Assembly: GCA_010092845.1 (NCBI GenBank)
Contig: JAADYW010000133.1
Coordinates: 1 to 44,008 of the forward strand
Reading direction: 5' to 3'
DNA from: Chloroflexota bacterium
GTDB taxonomy: Bacteria; Chloroflexota; Anaerolineae; Aggregatilineales; J027
Length of the DNA stretch: 44,008 nt
A program made the translations under genes and the position numbers. Shown here piece by piece: positions 1 through 8,487 of this stretch (positions are counted from its first letter, which is position 1; each line of letters opens with the position of its first letter). The notes below the pieces were generated by a model. It saw nothing but the letters and a program-made list of their open reading frames with translations, ran no database searches and was not told the DNA's origin.

Positions 1-1604
1 GTGGTGCCATCGGGGGCGATGAGGGCCAGGGTGGTGTCAAGATCGCCGCTGGTGGCCTCGACGGCGATGGTGACGATGTCGCCCGCGGTGCCCTCAAAGG
101 TGAAGGTCTGAGTGACGGCGTCGTTGGCGATGGCGCCGGTGGCGGTGTCGCCGTAGCTCAAGGCTTGCTCGGTGGGGTCAGTTTCCGGTGGACCCGCTTC
201 GCCGACCTCGGTGACGAGAAGGGTATACGTAATCGGTCCCACGCGCGAATTCTGAGGGCGGGAGACATATACGCTGAAACTCCCGGTTTCGAATACCTCA
301 GCCTCAACCTCGAGTTCACCATTTTGCGTCCCCGTGTACGGAACAAGGCGCTCACCGGCCCCCAGTCGTACCTGCAAATTGAGCCGTTCTTCAGGGATGT
401 CGTGTGTCAACGTGAATCGCAGAACCTGTCCCTCGGTAGCTTCGAGTAAGTAGTTCTGCTGTTTGAGTTCAAATGTCAACCGGCCACTGACGGGAATGCC
501 AATCTCGAGCACATTAGCGTTGCCAACCTGGCCTGGATCTTGTTGGTCAGTGGTGGCAACCTGTAGGCTATACCCACCGCTACCGAAGCCATCTGCCTCC
601 AGGAAGCGGGTAGCGACAATGATGTACGTGCCGGTTTCGGGTAGGGTCATATCAATCGAGGAGTCGGTGGTGCCCACACTGCTATCGTCGTTTTCCGCCA
701 GTCGTTCGCCGTCCGGGCCGATCAAGACAACGTAGGCATCTAGCCCTTCATCGGCTGCGGTCATCGTTATGACGACCTCATCGCCAGCGTTGCCCTCAAA
801 ACGATAGCCGCGCTTCCATGTCTCGTCATCGAGTTCGCCGACGACCTGTTGCCCGTAGACGATCGGCTCGGTATCGGCGGAATCTACTGGGCCGATGATG
901 GCGCCGAGATCGGGGATATCAATGGTACTGGCATCAACGCTTCCTAGATCTGGATTGGCCGCAACTGCCTCGAAGAATTCCATCACGGTACGGGTAACAA
1001 CCCCCGAGTGTGCGACGAGAAGCGTGCCGTCGGTATCCACCAGGACTGTGGTGGGGAACACCCGCATTCGGATACTGTCGTTGAAACGGTCACCAGTATC
1101 GAAGTAATTGGTGATCCCTTCCGCTTGATCTCGTAGAAACCGCTTGGCGGCGGAGACCGTATCGCCTGAGTTCAGGAACCACAGATCGTAGCTGGTCTCA
1201 TGGTGGAGTGCATACTCCGTCAGGAAAGGGAACTCGAAGCGGCAGGGTCCACACCACGATGCCCATATGTTCATGACGACTGGTCTATCCAGGTCATCAA
1301 CGTTGACCTCGACTGACTCGTCATAGAGATCGACAAACGTCCAGTCATCCAACACCGTACCCGCTGGAATGCCAACCTCAGTCCCATCTAGGCTACCGAG
1401 GTCTCCCCCCACCCAGCGTGTAACATTATGGGTGCGAAGATTCTGAATGTGAAGCTCTTCAGCAAGACGGTTGATTTCGGCTGCTGGATCATCTTGTGCC
1501 GCGGCTGGCGGCGGCAGAGGGAGTGACACTGGCAAGATGGATAGCAATAATGCACAAAGCAGAAGCCATCCAGACCAGAGAGAGGCACATGATCTGAAAT
1601 GCAT
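1..1604 (-). CDS. Secreted thioredoxin-like (TlpA-type) protein with PPC-type domains, C-terminus cut by window edge
   Basis: About 534 codons are visible and the frame is still open at base 1, so the C-terminus is missing. Residues 1-36 look like a signal peptide (hydrophobic core from about residue 10, ending AAAQDD). A thioredoxin fold follows at about 75-215 with the redox motif WASWCGPC (C118 and C121), as in TlpA/ResA proteins that reduce disulfides outside the membrane. From about residue 235 come beta-rich segments with DAYVVLIGPDGE and ENDDS, typical of bacterial pre-peptidase C-terminal (PPC) domains; a second weaker copy and the start of a third follow. The redox call is firm. The PPC call rests on pattern recognition. 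The partner is unknown. The last 54 codons use C or G in the third position far more than the rest of the gene. The ATG at 1604 is chosen because it gives a clean signal peptide. Confidence 0.8.
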   Translation of the reverse strand, partial: MHFRSCASLWSGWLLLCALLLSILPVSLPLPPPAAAQDDPAAEINRLAEELHIQNLRTHNVTRWVGGDLGSLDGTEVGIPAGTVLDDWTFVDLYDESVEVNVDDLDRPVVMNIWASWCGPCRFEFPFLTEYALHHETSYDLWFLNSGDTVSAAKRFLRDQAEGITNYFDTGDRFNDSIRMRVFPTTVLVDTDGTLLVAHSGVVTRTVMEFFEAVAANPDLGSVDASTIDIPDLGAIIGPVDSADTEPIVYGQQVVGELDDETWKRGYRFEGNAGDEVVITMTAADEGLDAYVVLIGPDGERLAENDDSSVGTTDSSIDMTLPETGTYIIVATRFLEADGFGSGGYSLQVATTDQQDPGQVGNANVLEIGIPVSGRLTFELKQQNYLLEATEGQVLRFTLTHDIPEERLNLQVRLGAGERLVPYTGTQNGELEVEAEVFETGSFSVYVSRPQNSRVGPITYTLLVTEVGEAGPPETDPTEQALSYGDTATGAIANDAVTQTFTFEGTAGDIVTIAVEATSGDLDTTLALIAPDGT

Positions 1605-1702
1605 TATCAATCTCCAATAAGTGTATTGCTATGTTTACCCGTGGACATACAACCCACAGTGTAACACAAAATCCTGGGATATATGATTTTGGATAATCAA
1701 GC

Positions 1703-1749
1703 AGCAAAATCCGGCTGCCGATGTGCTGGAAAGGCGCTGGCAGCCGGAT
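1703..1749 (-). terminator. Rho-independent terminator after the 2-oxoacid dehydrogenase operon
   Basis: On the minus strand an 11-bp perfect stem (ATCCGGCTGCC pairing with GGCAGCCGGAT, arms at 1739-1749 and 1709-1719) is followed by TTTT. It lies about 40 bp after the E2 stop codon, so it closes the dehydrogenase operon and separates it from the TlpA-like gene downstream. Confidence 0.75.
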
Positions 1750-1785
1750 GTGGATTCCATCGGCATTGGGTACGTTGTGTAGTTC

Positions 1786-3144
1786 TTAGGACCAGTTCTC
1801 CAGTGTCTGCTTAAGCGCCATAAGCCAGCCGTCGGCTGTTGCACCGTCACTGATACGGTGGTCGAACGTCAGGCTCACATAGACGCAGGGGCGAATGGCG
1901 ATGGCGTCATCAATGACCTTGACGCGCTTTTCCATGATCCCCACGCCAACGATGGCAGCATTGGGTTGGTTGATAATTGGTGTGGCCACCAGACTCCCGC
2001 TCACGCCGTGATTGGTGATGGTGATGGTGCTGCCCTGCAACTCATCCGGTTTGAGTTGCTTGTTCCGGGCGCGGGATGCCAGATCGTTTACGTAACGGGC
2101 CAGACCCATCAGGCTGAGTTCCTGGGCGTTTTTGATAACCGGGACCAGGAGCCCGTTCGCCACTGCCGTCGCCATGCCAACGTGGACTGCGTGGTGTATG
2201 TAGACCCCTTCATCGGTCCACTGGCTATTGAGGATCGGATATGCGCGGCAGGCTTCCACAACGGCCGCGACGAAGTAAGCGGTCAAGGTCAGGTTGATGC
2301 CCTGCTTGGCAAACTGATCCTTATGCGCCGCGCGATGGGCCAATACAGCGCTCATATCGATCTCGAAAATAGTGGTGACATGGGGGCTGGTGTGTAGCTT
2401 GGAATGCACCATGTGATCCGCGATTGATCGCCGCATGTTGTCCAACGGCAACATCTCGCCGGGGGTGCCCTGGGGTACAGGTTCCGCCGGGATAGCACGG
2501 GGCGGTGGGGACGCCGCAGCGGGCGCTGCCGGTGGTGCCGCTGCCCGAGGTTGCTCTTTGAACTCGCCAGTTGGCTTGAAAAGCTCGCCGTCCCAGGGTT
2601 GCTCCCAGGCAGGAATCTCTTCGGCGGTGGCTGTTGCGGCGGGCACTGCCTCTCCTTGTGACAGGTAGGCCTGGACATCCTTCTTGGTAACCCGGCCGCC
2701 ACGTCCAGTGCCCTTAATCTGCGTGAGGTCAAGATTGTGTTCCGCCGCCATGCGCGCCACGACGGGGCTAATGCGCATGCCGGACTTCTGCATTGCCGGG
2801 GCGCCATTGCCCTGGCTCACGGCCGGGGCCGCGGGCGCTGCGTGTTCGGGTTGGGGTGTTGCGGCTTCCGCACTGCTACCCTCATCACCCGCGGGTACAT
2901 CCTCACCTGGTGTGCCAATAACTGCCAGCAGCACGCCTGCCTCGACGGTTTCGCCCTCTTGGACATAGACCTTCAGAAGTGTCCCATCGACGGGGGCAGG
3001 GACCTCGGTATCTACTTTGTCGGTGCTGACCTCAAGTAGGGGCTCATATTCTTTGACTTGATCGCCAACATTGTATAACCAGCGGCTAACGGTACCCTCA
3101 ACGACCGATTCGCCCAGCTGGGGCATGATTACTTTGGTAGCCAT
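1786..3144 (-). CDS. 2-oxoacid dehydrogenase E2 component (dihydrolipoamide acyltransferase)
   Basis: The 452-residue protein takes the acyl group made by E1, carries it on a lipoyl arm and transfers it to CoA. An N-terminal lipoyl domain (1-78) has the modified lysine in STDKVDTEVP (K43). A proline/alanine-rich linker follows, then a peripheral subunit-binding domain at about 125-165 (ISPVVARMAAEHNLDL, GRVTKKDV), a second linker, and the catalytic domain from about 225 with the acyltransferase signature FDHRISDG near the C-terminus. It is the last gene of the E1 alpha - E1 beta - E2 operon. I start at the ATG at 3144, which has GGAGAG just upstream; the in-frame ATG at 3159 lacks a ribosome binding site. 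Branched-chain 2-oxoacids or pyruvate are the likely substrates, and sequence alone does not decide. No E3 gene is present here. Confidence 0.93.
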   Translation of the reverse strand: MATKVIMPQLGESVVEGTVSRWLYNVGDQVKEYEPLLEVSTDKVDTEVPAPVDGTLLKVYVQEGETVEAGVLLAVIGTPGEDVPAGDEGSSAEAATPQPEHAAPAAPAVSQGNGAPAMQKSGMRISPVVARMAAEHNLDLTQIKGTGRGGRVTKKDVQAYLSQGEAVPAATATAEEIPAWEQPWDGELFKPTGEFKEQPRAAAPPAAPAAASPPPRAIPAEPVPQGTPGEMLPLDNMRRSIADHMVHSKLHTSPHVTTIFEIDMSAVLAHRAAHKDQFAKQGINLTLTAYFVAAVVEACRAYPILNSQWTDEGVYIHHAVHVGMATAVANGLLVPVIKNAQELSLMGLARYVNDLASRARNKQLKPDELQGSTITITNHGVSGSLVATPIINQPNAAIVGVGIMEKRVKVIDDAIAIRPCVYVSLTFDHRISDGATADGWLMALKQTLENWS

Positions 3145-3173
3145 TACACTCTCCAACATTCACACGCTAGTGA

Positions 3174-4160
3174 TTAGTACTCGGCGATTTCACGAATTGC
3201 GTCGGCAATCTTCTTGGGCGATGGCATAAAGGCTTCCTGGACCGGGTGACTGTAGGGAACGCTGGGTACATCCGGCCCGGCCAGCCGCCGGATGGGGCCA
3301 TCCATATATTCGAATCCCTCATCCGACAGGATTGCGGCAACCTCAGCCCCGTACCCCATGGTCAGATTGTCCTCATAGATGATGAGTGCCTTGCCTGTTT
3401 TCTTGAAAGACTCAAGAATTCCTTCGCGGTCTACGGGCAAGATCGTTCTCACATCGACGACTTCGGCTGCGATGCCGTCCTGCTCGGCCACCATATTGGC
3501 GGCTTCGACAGCATAGTGGGCCATCATGCCATAGGCATAGATGGTGACGTCGTCGCCTGCGCGCCGCACATTGACGGGACCAATCGGCACCGTGTAGTCG
3601 CCATCGGGGACTTCTCCCTTGATTGCTCGGTAACCCTTCTTGGCCTCAAAAAACAGAACGGGATTGGGATCGCGAATGGCGCTCTTCAGCAGGCCTTTGG
3701 CGTCATAGGGGGTGCTGGGGATCACGATCTTAAGTCCAGGGCAATGGGCGAAAAGTGCCTCGAGACTCTGGCTGTGATAGAGGCCGCCACTGATCCCGCC
3801 GCCATATGGTGCCCGAATCGTCATGGGGACAGTCCAGGTGCCATTGCTGCGGTAGTACATCTTTGCGGCCTCGTTCATGATCTGGTTCATCGCCGGGTGA
3901 ATGAAGTCCGCAAACTGGATTTCGCAGATGGGCCGTAGATCCGCCATTGCAGCGCCGATACCGATTGCGATAATGCTCAATTCTGCCAGCGGGCTATCGA
4001 CCACGCGCTCGGGGCCATGCTTCTCAATCAGCCCCATAGTGGCCCGAAAGACGCCGCCCCGTGGTCCCACATCCTCACCAGTGATGAAGACGCGGGGATC
4101 ATTTTCTAGTTCTTCGTCCATCGCCTCGCGGATGGCCTCGATTAGGGTTTTTGTCGCCAT
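3174..4160 (-). CDS. 2-oxoacid dehydrogenase E1 component, beta subunit
   Basis: This 328-residue protein forms the thiamine-diphosphate-dependent E1 heterotetramer with the alpha subunit encoded just upstream. Family hallmarks are the N-terminal EAIREAMDEELENDP and FITGEDVGPRGGVF, the central EIQFADFIHPAMNQI, GGISGGLYHSQSLEA with the conserved His of the active-site region, and the C-terminal transketolase-C domain with DVRTILPVDREGI. Length and domain order are normal. The gap to E1 alpha is 15 bp and to E2 29 bp, so the three genes are one transcription unit. The set resembles branched-chain 2-oxoacid and acetoin/pyruvate dehydrogenases. The exact 2-oxoacid is an inference I cannot settle. 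Confidence 0.93.
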   Translation of the reverse strand: MATKTLIEAIREAMDEELENDPRVFITGEDVGPRGGVFRATMGLIEKHGPERVVDSPLAELSIIAIGIGAAMADLRPICEIQFADFIHPAMNQIMNEAAKMYYRSNGTWTVPMTIRAPYGGGISGGLYHSQSLEALFAHCPGLKIVIPSTPYDAKGLLKSAIRDPNPVLFFEAKKGYRAIKGEVPDGDYTVPIGPVNVRRAGDDVTIYAYGMMAHYAVEAANMVAEQDGIAAEVVDVRTILPVDREGILESFKKTGKALIIYEDNLTMGYGAEVAAILSDEGFEYMDGPIRRLAGPDVPSVPYSHPVQEAFMPSPKKIADAIREIAEY

Positions 4161-4175
4161 GCACAGTTCTCCGGT

Positions 4176-5252
4176 TTACTTGTCTACAGGAGCGTATACG
4201 CTGCTGGGGTCAAGACTGGGTGCAATCTCGGGATACGGGGCCTCGTCAGCATATGACTGTGACTGGTTAACCATTTGTTTGGCCCTGGCCTCATACTCAT
4301 CGATCTTGTTCTGGTCCAGGATGCCGCGATCGAGGAGGTATTGCTGAAAACGCGCGATCGGGTCTTTGCGCTTCCATTCCTCGACCTCGTCACGGGAGCG
4401 ATAGCTACGGTCGTCATCGTCGGATGAATGTGGGACTGGTCGGTAGGTCTTGGCTTCGACCAGGGTCGGGCCTTCGCCGCTATAAGCGCGATCCCGTGCT
4501 CTGACCATTGCGTCATAGGATGCGAGTATGTCGTTGCCATCGACAACAATGCCTTCAACACCATAACCCGCGGCGCGGTCCGCCACATTAGGCACGGCCA
4601 TCTGTTGGTGCATCGGCACCGAGATCGCGTAGATGTTATTCTCGACCAGGCAGATAAACGGCAGCTTGTGGACCCCGGCCCAGTTCATACCCTCGTGCCA
4701 CTCACCCTGGCTCGTAGATCCTTCGCCAAGACTGGTTAGGGCCAGCCGGGGTTGGGTCTCATCCTCTGGATCCTGGAGTTGCTGCGCGATGCGATATTTG
4801 ATGCCAAACGCCAACCCCGCCGCCTGCGGGACCTGAGTGGCCACCGGCGACGACATTGACAGGATGTTCAATTTCCGGTGGCTGAAGTGGCTGGGCATCT
4901 GGCGCCCGCCTGAGCTTGGATCTTCAGCTTTTCCAAATAGCCCCAGCATGAATTCCTCTGCTGACATGCCAACGGCCAGGCACATCGCGAGGTCACGATA
5001 GTAGGGATGAACGTAATCGACACCCCGGTTGATCGCGAAAGCAGCCGCTACCTGACAGGCTTCGTGGCCCATACCGGAAATATGAAATGGAATCCGGCCC
5101 TGACGGTGCAGAATCCAGGCCCGCTCATCCAGCCGCCGGCTCAATAGCATGTACCAGTACATTTCCAATAGAATTTCCGGGGACAGTGAATCGGATGGTC
5201 GTGCCTGTTCTGAGGCAGCATTGGCTTGCAAGTCTACGCTCTGGTCTGCCAT
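4176..5252 (-). CDS. 2-oxoacid dehydrogenase E1 component, alpha subunit
   Basis: The 358-residue subunit binds thiamine diphosphate and performs the decarboxylation step with E1 beta. The cofactor motif runs from GEGSTSQGEWHEG to VENNIYAIS; it begins GEG where the textbook motif is GDG, a substitution I know from branched-chain-type alpha subunits. The region HFSHRKLNILSMSSPVATQ and the phosphorylation-loop-like YRPVPHSSDDDDRSYRS also fit the branched-chain family. The N-terminal 25 residues are polar and poorly conserved. The ATG at 5252 has AGGAG 10 nt upstream. It is the first gene of the operon, behind the promoter at 5344-5372 with a leader of about 85 nt. The family call is firm; branched-chain substrate preference is an inference. 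Confidence 0.92.
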   Translation of the reverse strand: MADQSVDLQANAASEQARPSDSLSPEILLEMYWYMLLSRRLDERAWILHRQGRIPFHISGMGHEACQVAAAFAINRGVDYVHPYYRDLAMCLAVGMSAEEFMLGLFGKAEDPSSGGRQMPSHFSHRKLNILSMSSPVATQVPQAAGLAFGIKYRIAQQLQDPEDETQPRLALTSLGEGSTSQGEWHEGMNWAGVHKLPFICLVENNIYAISVPMHQQMAVPNVADRAAGYGVEGIVVDGNDILASYDAMVRARDRAYSGEGPTLVEAKTYRPVPHSSDDDDRSYRSRDEVEEWKRKDPIARFQQYLLDRGILDQNKIDEYEARAKQMVNQSQSYADEAPYPEIAPSLDPSSVYAPVDK

Positions 5253-5343
5253 CGGCGTATATCTCCTGAAGAACTGATGGGGATTTTGGCGACGCTACAA
5301 AGGCTGCGTTACACAGCACAAGTTCCTGAAAAATGCAGCGGTC

Positions 5344-5372
5344 ATTATATACGCCCAACGGCTGACCTGCAA
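5344..5372 (-). promoter_or_regulatory. Predicted sigma-70-type promoter of the 2-oxoacid dehydrogenase operon
   Basis: On the minus strand TTGCAG (5372-5367) is followed after 17 bp by a perfect TATAAT (5349-5344). Transcription would start near 5337, giving a leader of about 85 nt before the E1 alpha ATG. Confidence 0.65.
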
Positions 5373-5482
5373 CTATAGGGGATGTGTTAAAGGTTTGGTG
5401 AGGCGTGCGCAGAAGAATATAAGGCCCAATAGCGCGAGCAACTATAGAATCCAATCGCGGGGCATCATTGGGAGGGCGATGG

Positions 5483-5511
5483 TTGACAGACGCCAAGGTC
5501 CTCACTATATT
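5483..5511 (+). promoter_or_regulatory. Predicted sigma-70-type promoter of the L,D-transpeptidase gene
   Basis: A consensus TTGACA at 5483-5488 and TATATT at 5506-5511 are exactly 17 bp apart. The start point would be near 5518, about 53 nt before the ATG at 5571. Confidence 0.7.
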
Positions 5512-5570
5512 TTTGACGTAGAATGCTCTTCCAGATGTAGTGTAAGTAGAATATTGGGATCTGAATAACT

Positions 5571-6539
5571 ATGAAGCAAAACCTGGTTGTTGGTGCCCTG
5601 TTAGGCACCTTTTTGTTGAGTTTCATCTCGATTTTGCCGCCACTCTCACGCGCTCAAGCCCAGGACACGGGCCGTCGCGCAACGTTCACCGGTCCCTGTG
5701 CGGTGCTCACTCAGGCGAACCCACGCAGCGACGCCTGTGACGCTGAAATCCTCGCAAATCCAATGCCGGACCTCGAACGGGCAGTGGAGTATGATGAAGA
5801 GCGCGATGGCGAGGCACACCCCCGCAGTATCTACCTGCCGCAGGAGCCGCTGCCTTATCCGATTGCCTGGCAAAAACGCCCCTGGTATTACAGCGATGCA
5901 CCGGGCATCCGGCCGGCCGATGATGAGTGGACTTCCGACCGGCTCATTGGCAAATACGCCATGTACTACATCTATAATGCGGTGGAAGCCGAAGATGGGA
6001 TGTGGTACTTGATCGGTCCCGGCCAGTGGATGAAAGATGAGTACGTCTCGGTGCTGCAGATCCCGGAGCGTCCTGAAGAGGTATCGGGTCCCTGGGTTGC
6101 GCTCGATCTTCAGAACCAGACCCTGGTTGCCCTGGTTGATGACACGCCGATCTATGCCACATTGATGTCAGCTGGCTACAGGCTTGACACGCTGGAGGGG
6201 AATTTTCAGGTGTACGCCCGTACTCGCTCGATGCGCATGGAAGGCCCACCCGGCGCGAATCCGCCAGAGTACAGCTTCGTGACGGAGTGGGTAATGTTCT
6301 TTAATGAGCATGAGGCCCTGCATAGCGCTGATTTCCACAACTATTTCGGGATTAACCGAACACACGGCTGTGTTAACCTTGCCCCAGGTGATGCGGAATG
6401 GGTATGGGACTTCTTCAGCCAGACCGCGGACGAATGGCATCCATCGGGCAGTCGCTCCTTCTTCGTAGACGAGCCGGAACTGGCACCCTGGGTTGTGGTC
6501 TACAGTAGTGAGGCTTACCCGCAATTGCCGAGCTGGTAA
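5571..6539 (+). CDS. Secreted L,D-transpeptidase (YkuD domain)
   Basis: The 322-residue protein has a signal peptide (hydrophobic residues 5-27, then RAQAQDT). The C-terminal half is a YkuD domain with the catalytic signature THGCVNL: nucleophile C267, H265, and an upstream His in ALHSADFHNYFG (H251). This spacing matches YkuD enzymes, which form 3-3 cross-links in peptidoglycan or attach proteins to it, using a cysteine and a tetrapeptide donor. The middle of the protein (about 95-165) is an uncharacterised region rich in W and Y (QKRPWYYSDAPG, DGMWYLIGPGQW) that may bind the cell wall. The gene stands alone, with its own promoter before it and a terminator after it. It implies a peptidoglycan-containing envelope. 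Confidence 0.88.
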   Translation: MKQNLVVGALLGTFLLSFISILPPLSRAQAQDTGRRATFTGPCAVLTQANPRSDACDAEILANPMPDLERAVEYDEERDGEAHPRSIYLPQEPLPYPIAWQKRPWYYSDAPGIRPADDEWTSDRLIGKYAMYYIYNAVEAEDGMWYLIGPGQWMKDEYVSVLQIPERPEEVSGPWVALDLQNQTLVALVDDTPIYATLMSAGYRLDTLEGNFQVYARTRSMRMEGPPGANPPEYSFVTEWVMFFNEHEALHSADFHNYFGINRTHGCVNLAPGDAEWVWDFFSQTADEWHPSGSRSFFVDEPELAPWVVVYSSEAYPQLPSW

Positions 6540-6569
6540 TCCTGCAGTTAGTACTGCCGGCAGTCTTTA

Positions 6570-6600
6570 TAAGCCCCCTGACGATGGGGGTTTTAGTTTA
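6570..6600 (+). terminator. Rho-independent terminator after the L,D-transpeptidase gene
   Basis: CCCCC and GGGGG arms (6574-6578 and 6586-6590) enclose a 7-nt loop and are flanked by A-T pairs. A T-rich tail (TTTTAGTTT) follows. It lies 30 bp after the stop codon. Confidence 0.7.
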
Positions 6601-6623
6601 TAACTTAGCGTTTCATTGAGTTA

Positions 6624-6654
6624 TTGACAAAAGAGGGTGATTCTGGCGTACTCT
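6624..6654 (+). promoter_or_regulatory. Possible promoter of the LON-domain/plsX genes
   Basis: A consensus TTGACA lies at 6624-6629. The best -10 is TACTCT at 6649-6654, but the 19-bp spacer is longer than ideal. The position directly after the upstream terminator makes a promoter here likely, even if the exact -10 is uncertain. Confidence 0.4.
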
Positions 6655-6690
6655 AGGATAAAGCATGCAGTGTAGTTACCGAGGTGTAAT

Positions 6691-7359
6691 GTGACAGAAC
6701 ACTATGAGATTCCGCTTTTCCCACTGAACACGGTTCTTTTCCCGGGTATGGTGCTGCCCCTCCACATTTTCGAAGAACGGTATAAGATCATGATCCAGCA
6801 GTGCCTTGCCGAGTCGCGACCGTTTGGTGTCGTTTTGCTGAAATCGGGACAGGCCGAGGGCGAGCTGGGTCCGGTATACGAGATAGGGACCACGGCTGAA
6901 GTGAAGCAGGTTGATCGCCTGCCCGAAGGGCGCATGAACATCATCACGGTGGGGCTGTCACGTTTCCGCGTGCTCGAAACACACGATTTGCATCCCTATC
7001 TTTCAGGTATCGTAGAGGATCTACCTCTTGAGCAGACAGGCCAGTCGGTGGAGATCAACACCCTGGCAAAGCGTATCTCCAGTATCCTGGTTGACTATTT
7101 GTCGCTATTCAAGACGTTGAGCAAGTCGAATCTTGAGATCGAGCGGCTCCCTGATGATCCCGAAGCACTGGGATACCTAACGGCTATGGTATTGCCGGTA
7201 TCCAATTACGAGAAGCAACAACTGTTGAGTATTCGTGATGCACACGCTATGCTTGAGCAGACGTATAGCTTATTGCGCCATGAAATCCAGATCCTTGATA
7301 TCCTGGCCAATGAGCGACCGTCTGAGGAAGACGATGTATTCTCGTTTTCGGTAAATTAG
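6691..7359 (+). CDS. LON substrate-binding-domain protein (no protease domain)
   Basis: This 222-residue protein consists of the domain found at the N-terminus of Lon protease: IPLFPLNTVLFPGMVLPLHI and FEERYKIMIQQCL at the start, then the beta-rich GTTAEVKQVDRLPEGRMNI segment, and a helical second half. It has no AAA+ or Ser-Lys protease part, and its length is normal for stand-alone LON-domain proteins. The function of that family is unclear; substrate recognition or an adaptor role is usually guessed. The start is GTG at 6691 with GAGGTG 4-9 nt upstream; the ATG overlapping it by one base is followed at once by a stop. The gene precedes plsX by 39 bp and is probably cotranscribed with it. 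Confidence 0.88.
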   Translation: MTEHYEIPLFPLNTVLFPGMVLPLHIFEERYKIMIQQCLAESRPFGVVLLKSGQAEGELGPVYEIGTTAEVKQVDRLPEGRMNIITVGLSRFRVLETHDLHPYLSGIVEDLPLEQTGQSVEINTLAKRISSILVDYLSLFKTLSKSNLEIERLPDDPEALGYLTAMVLPVSNYEKQQLLSIRDAHAMLEQTYSLLRHEIQILDILANERPSEEDDVFSFSVN

Positions 7360-7398
7360 GTTTGTGGTTACCGAATACTTGCTAAAGGAGCTACCGGC

Positions 7399-8424
7399 AT
7401 GCGAATTGCGCTTGATGCAATGGGGACGGACGACTATCCTTCTCCAGATGTTGCGGGCGCGGTCGAGGCTGCCAAAGAACTGGGCGATACCATTGCGCTG
7501 GTTGGCGATGAAGACCTCTTGAAGGCCGAACTCAGTAAACACAAAACCGCCGGGCTTGCGCTTGAGATCGTTCATGCGCCCCAAATGATCAGTATGGAGG
7601 ACCGTCCAGCAGAGGCAGCACGTACCAAGCTTGAGTCATCAATGCATATTGGCATGGCCTTGGTTGAATCCGGTGAGGCGGACGGCTTCGTCACATGTGG
7701 CAATACTGGGGCGGCGTTGGCGGTGGCGACACTGCACAAGATCAAGCGTATTCGAGGTGTCCATCGTCCGGCGCTAACCAGTATTGTTCCTGTGCGGGGT
7801 AAGCCGTTCATTCTGGTGGATGTTGGCGCCAATGTCGACAGCAAGCCGGAGTGGCTGTTGCAGTTTGCCGTTATGGGCAGCATTTACGCGGAAAGAGTTC
7901 TCAACCGCCAGAAGCCTCGTATTGCTCTTCTTTCGCTTGGTGAGGAAGAAGGCAAGGGCAATGCACTGATCAGTGAAGCCAGTAAACTGCTTGCGCAGAG
8001 TGATCTGAATTATGTTGGCAATGCTGAGCCCAAGGAGATGTCAACTGGGCGGACTGATGTACTGGTCTGTGATGGCTTTGTTGGCAACATTTTCGCCAAA
8101 ACACTTGAGGCCATGGGGTCAAATCTCTTCGACGCGATACGCGATGAAATCGATCACAGCCTGCGAGCCAAGCTTGGTGGCTTCTTGATGCGTCCTGCCT
8201 ATCGCCGGATCTTTCGCCAGCATGATCCTTTTGAAATCGGGGGCGCGCCACTGCTCGGCGTCGATGGGGTGGTGATTATCGGTCATGGCCGCAGCAATGC
8301 CCTGGCGGTCAAGAATGCAATTCGCCAGGCTCACCAGGCAGTTGAAGGGAAAATAGTTGAAGCCATACGTGACGGCCTGGGTCAGAAATCTGTACCGAGC
8401 TCCGGCCAGTCCGGTGGCCATTGA
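7399..8424 (+). CDS. plsX: Phosphate acyltransferase PlsX
   Basis: The 341-residue enzyme converts acyl-ACP plus phosphate to acyl-phosphate, the acyl donor for PlsY in phospholipid synthesis; it acts at the inner face of the membrane. The N-terminus MRIALDAMGTDDYPSPDVAG is typical. Also present are TCGNTGAALAVATL, RPALTSIVPVRGKPFILVDV, ANVDSKPEWLLQFAVMG, LSLGEEEGKGN and the C-terminal GVDGVVIIGHGRSNALAVKN. Length is normal. AAAGGAG lies 9 nt before the ATG. The usual neighbours fabH and fabD are not adjacent here. Confidence 0.95.
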   Translation: MRIALDAMGTDDYPSPDVAGAVEAAKELGDTIALVGDEDLLKAELSKHKTAGLALEIVHAPQMISMEDRPAEAARTKLESSMHIGMALVESGEADGFVTCGNTGAALAVATLHKIKRIRGVHRPALTSIVPVRGKPFILVDVGANVDSKPEWLLQFAVMGSIYAERVLNRQKPRIALLSLGEEEGKGNALISEASKLLAQSDLNYVGNAEPKEMSTGRTDVLVCDGFVGNIFAKTLEAMGSNLFDAIRDEIDHSLRAKLGGFLMRPAYRRIFRQHDPFEIGGAPLLGVDGVVIIGHGRSNALAVKNAIRQAHQAVEGKIVEAIRDGLGQKSVPSSGQSGGH

Positions 8425-8487
8425 TTGACTTGTTGTAGAAAGGAATCTGGTTACCCGCTGACGGAAAGCCGGGGACCATAATCAGCT

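Larger units (their letters stand above)
5253..5570. other. 318-bp divergent intergenic region with two outward promoters
   Basis: This gap separates the leftward dehydrogenase operon from the rightward L,D-transpeptidase gene. It holds one well-spaced sigma-70-type promoter per direction (separate entries), about 110 bp apart. I see no gene, no strong hairpin and no clear operator between them. Confidence 0.6.

Noticed and set aside
1858-2397. 179-codon ORF on the plus strand, antisense to E2
   Set aside because: It mirrors a well-supported acyltransferase; no ribosome binding site, and its sequence shows no family features.
3246-3938. 230-codon ORF on the plus strand, antisense to E1 beta
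   Set aside because: Shadow of codon bias in a clear dehydrogenase subunit; no recognisable domain.
5125-5505. Minus-strand ORF of 126 codons in the E1 alpha upstream region
   Set aside because: It spans the bkd-type promoter and the start of E1 alpha in another frame; no domain seen.
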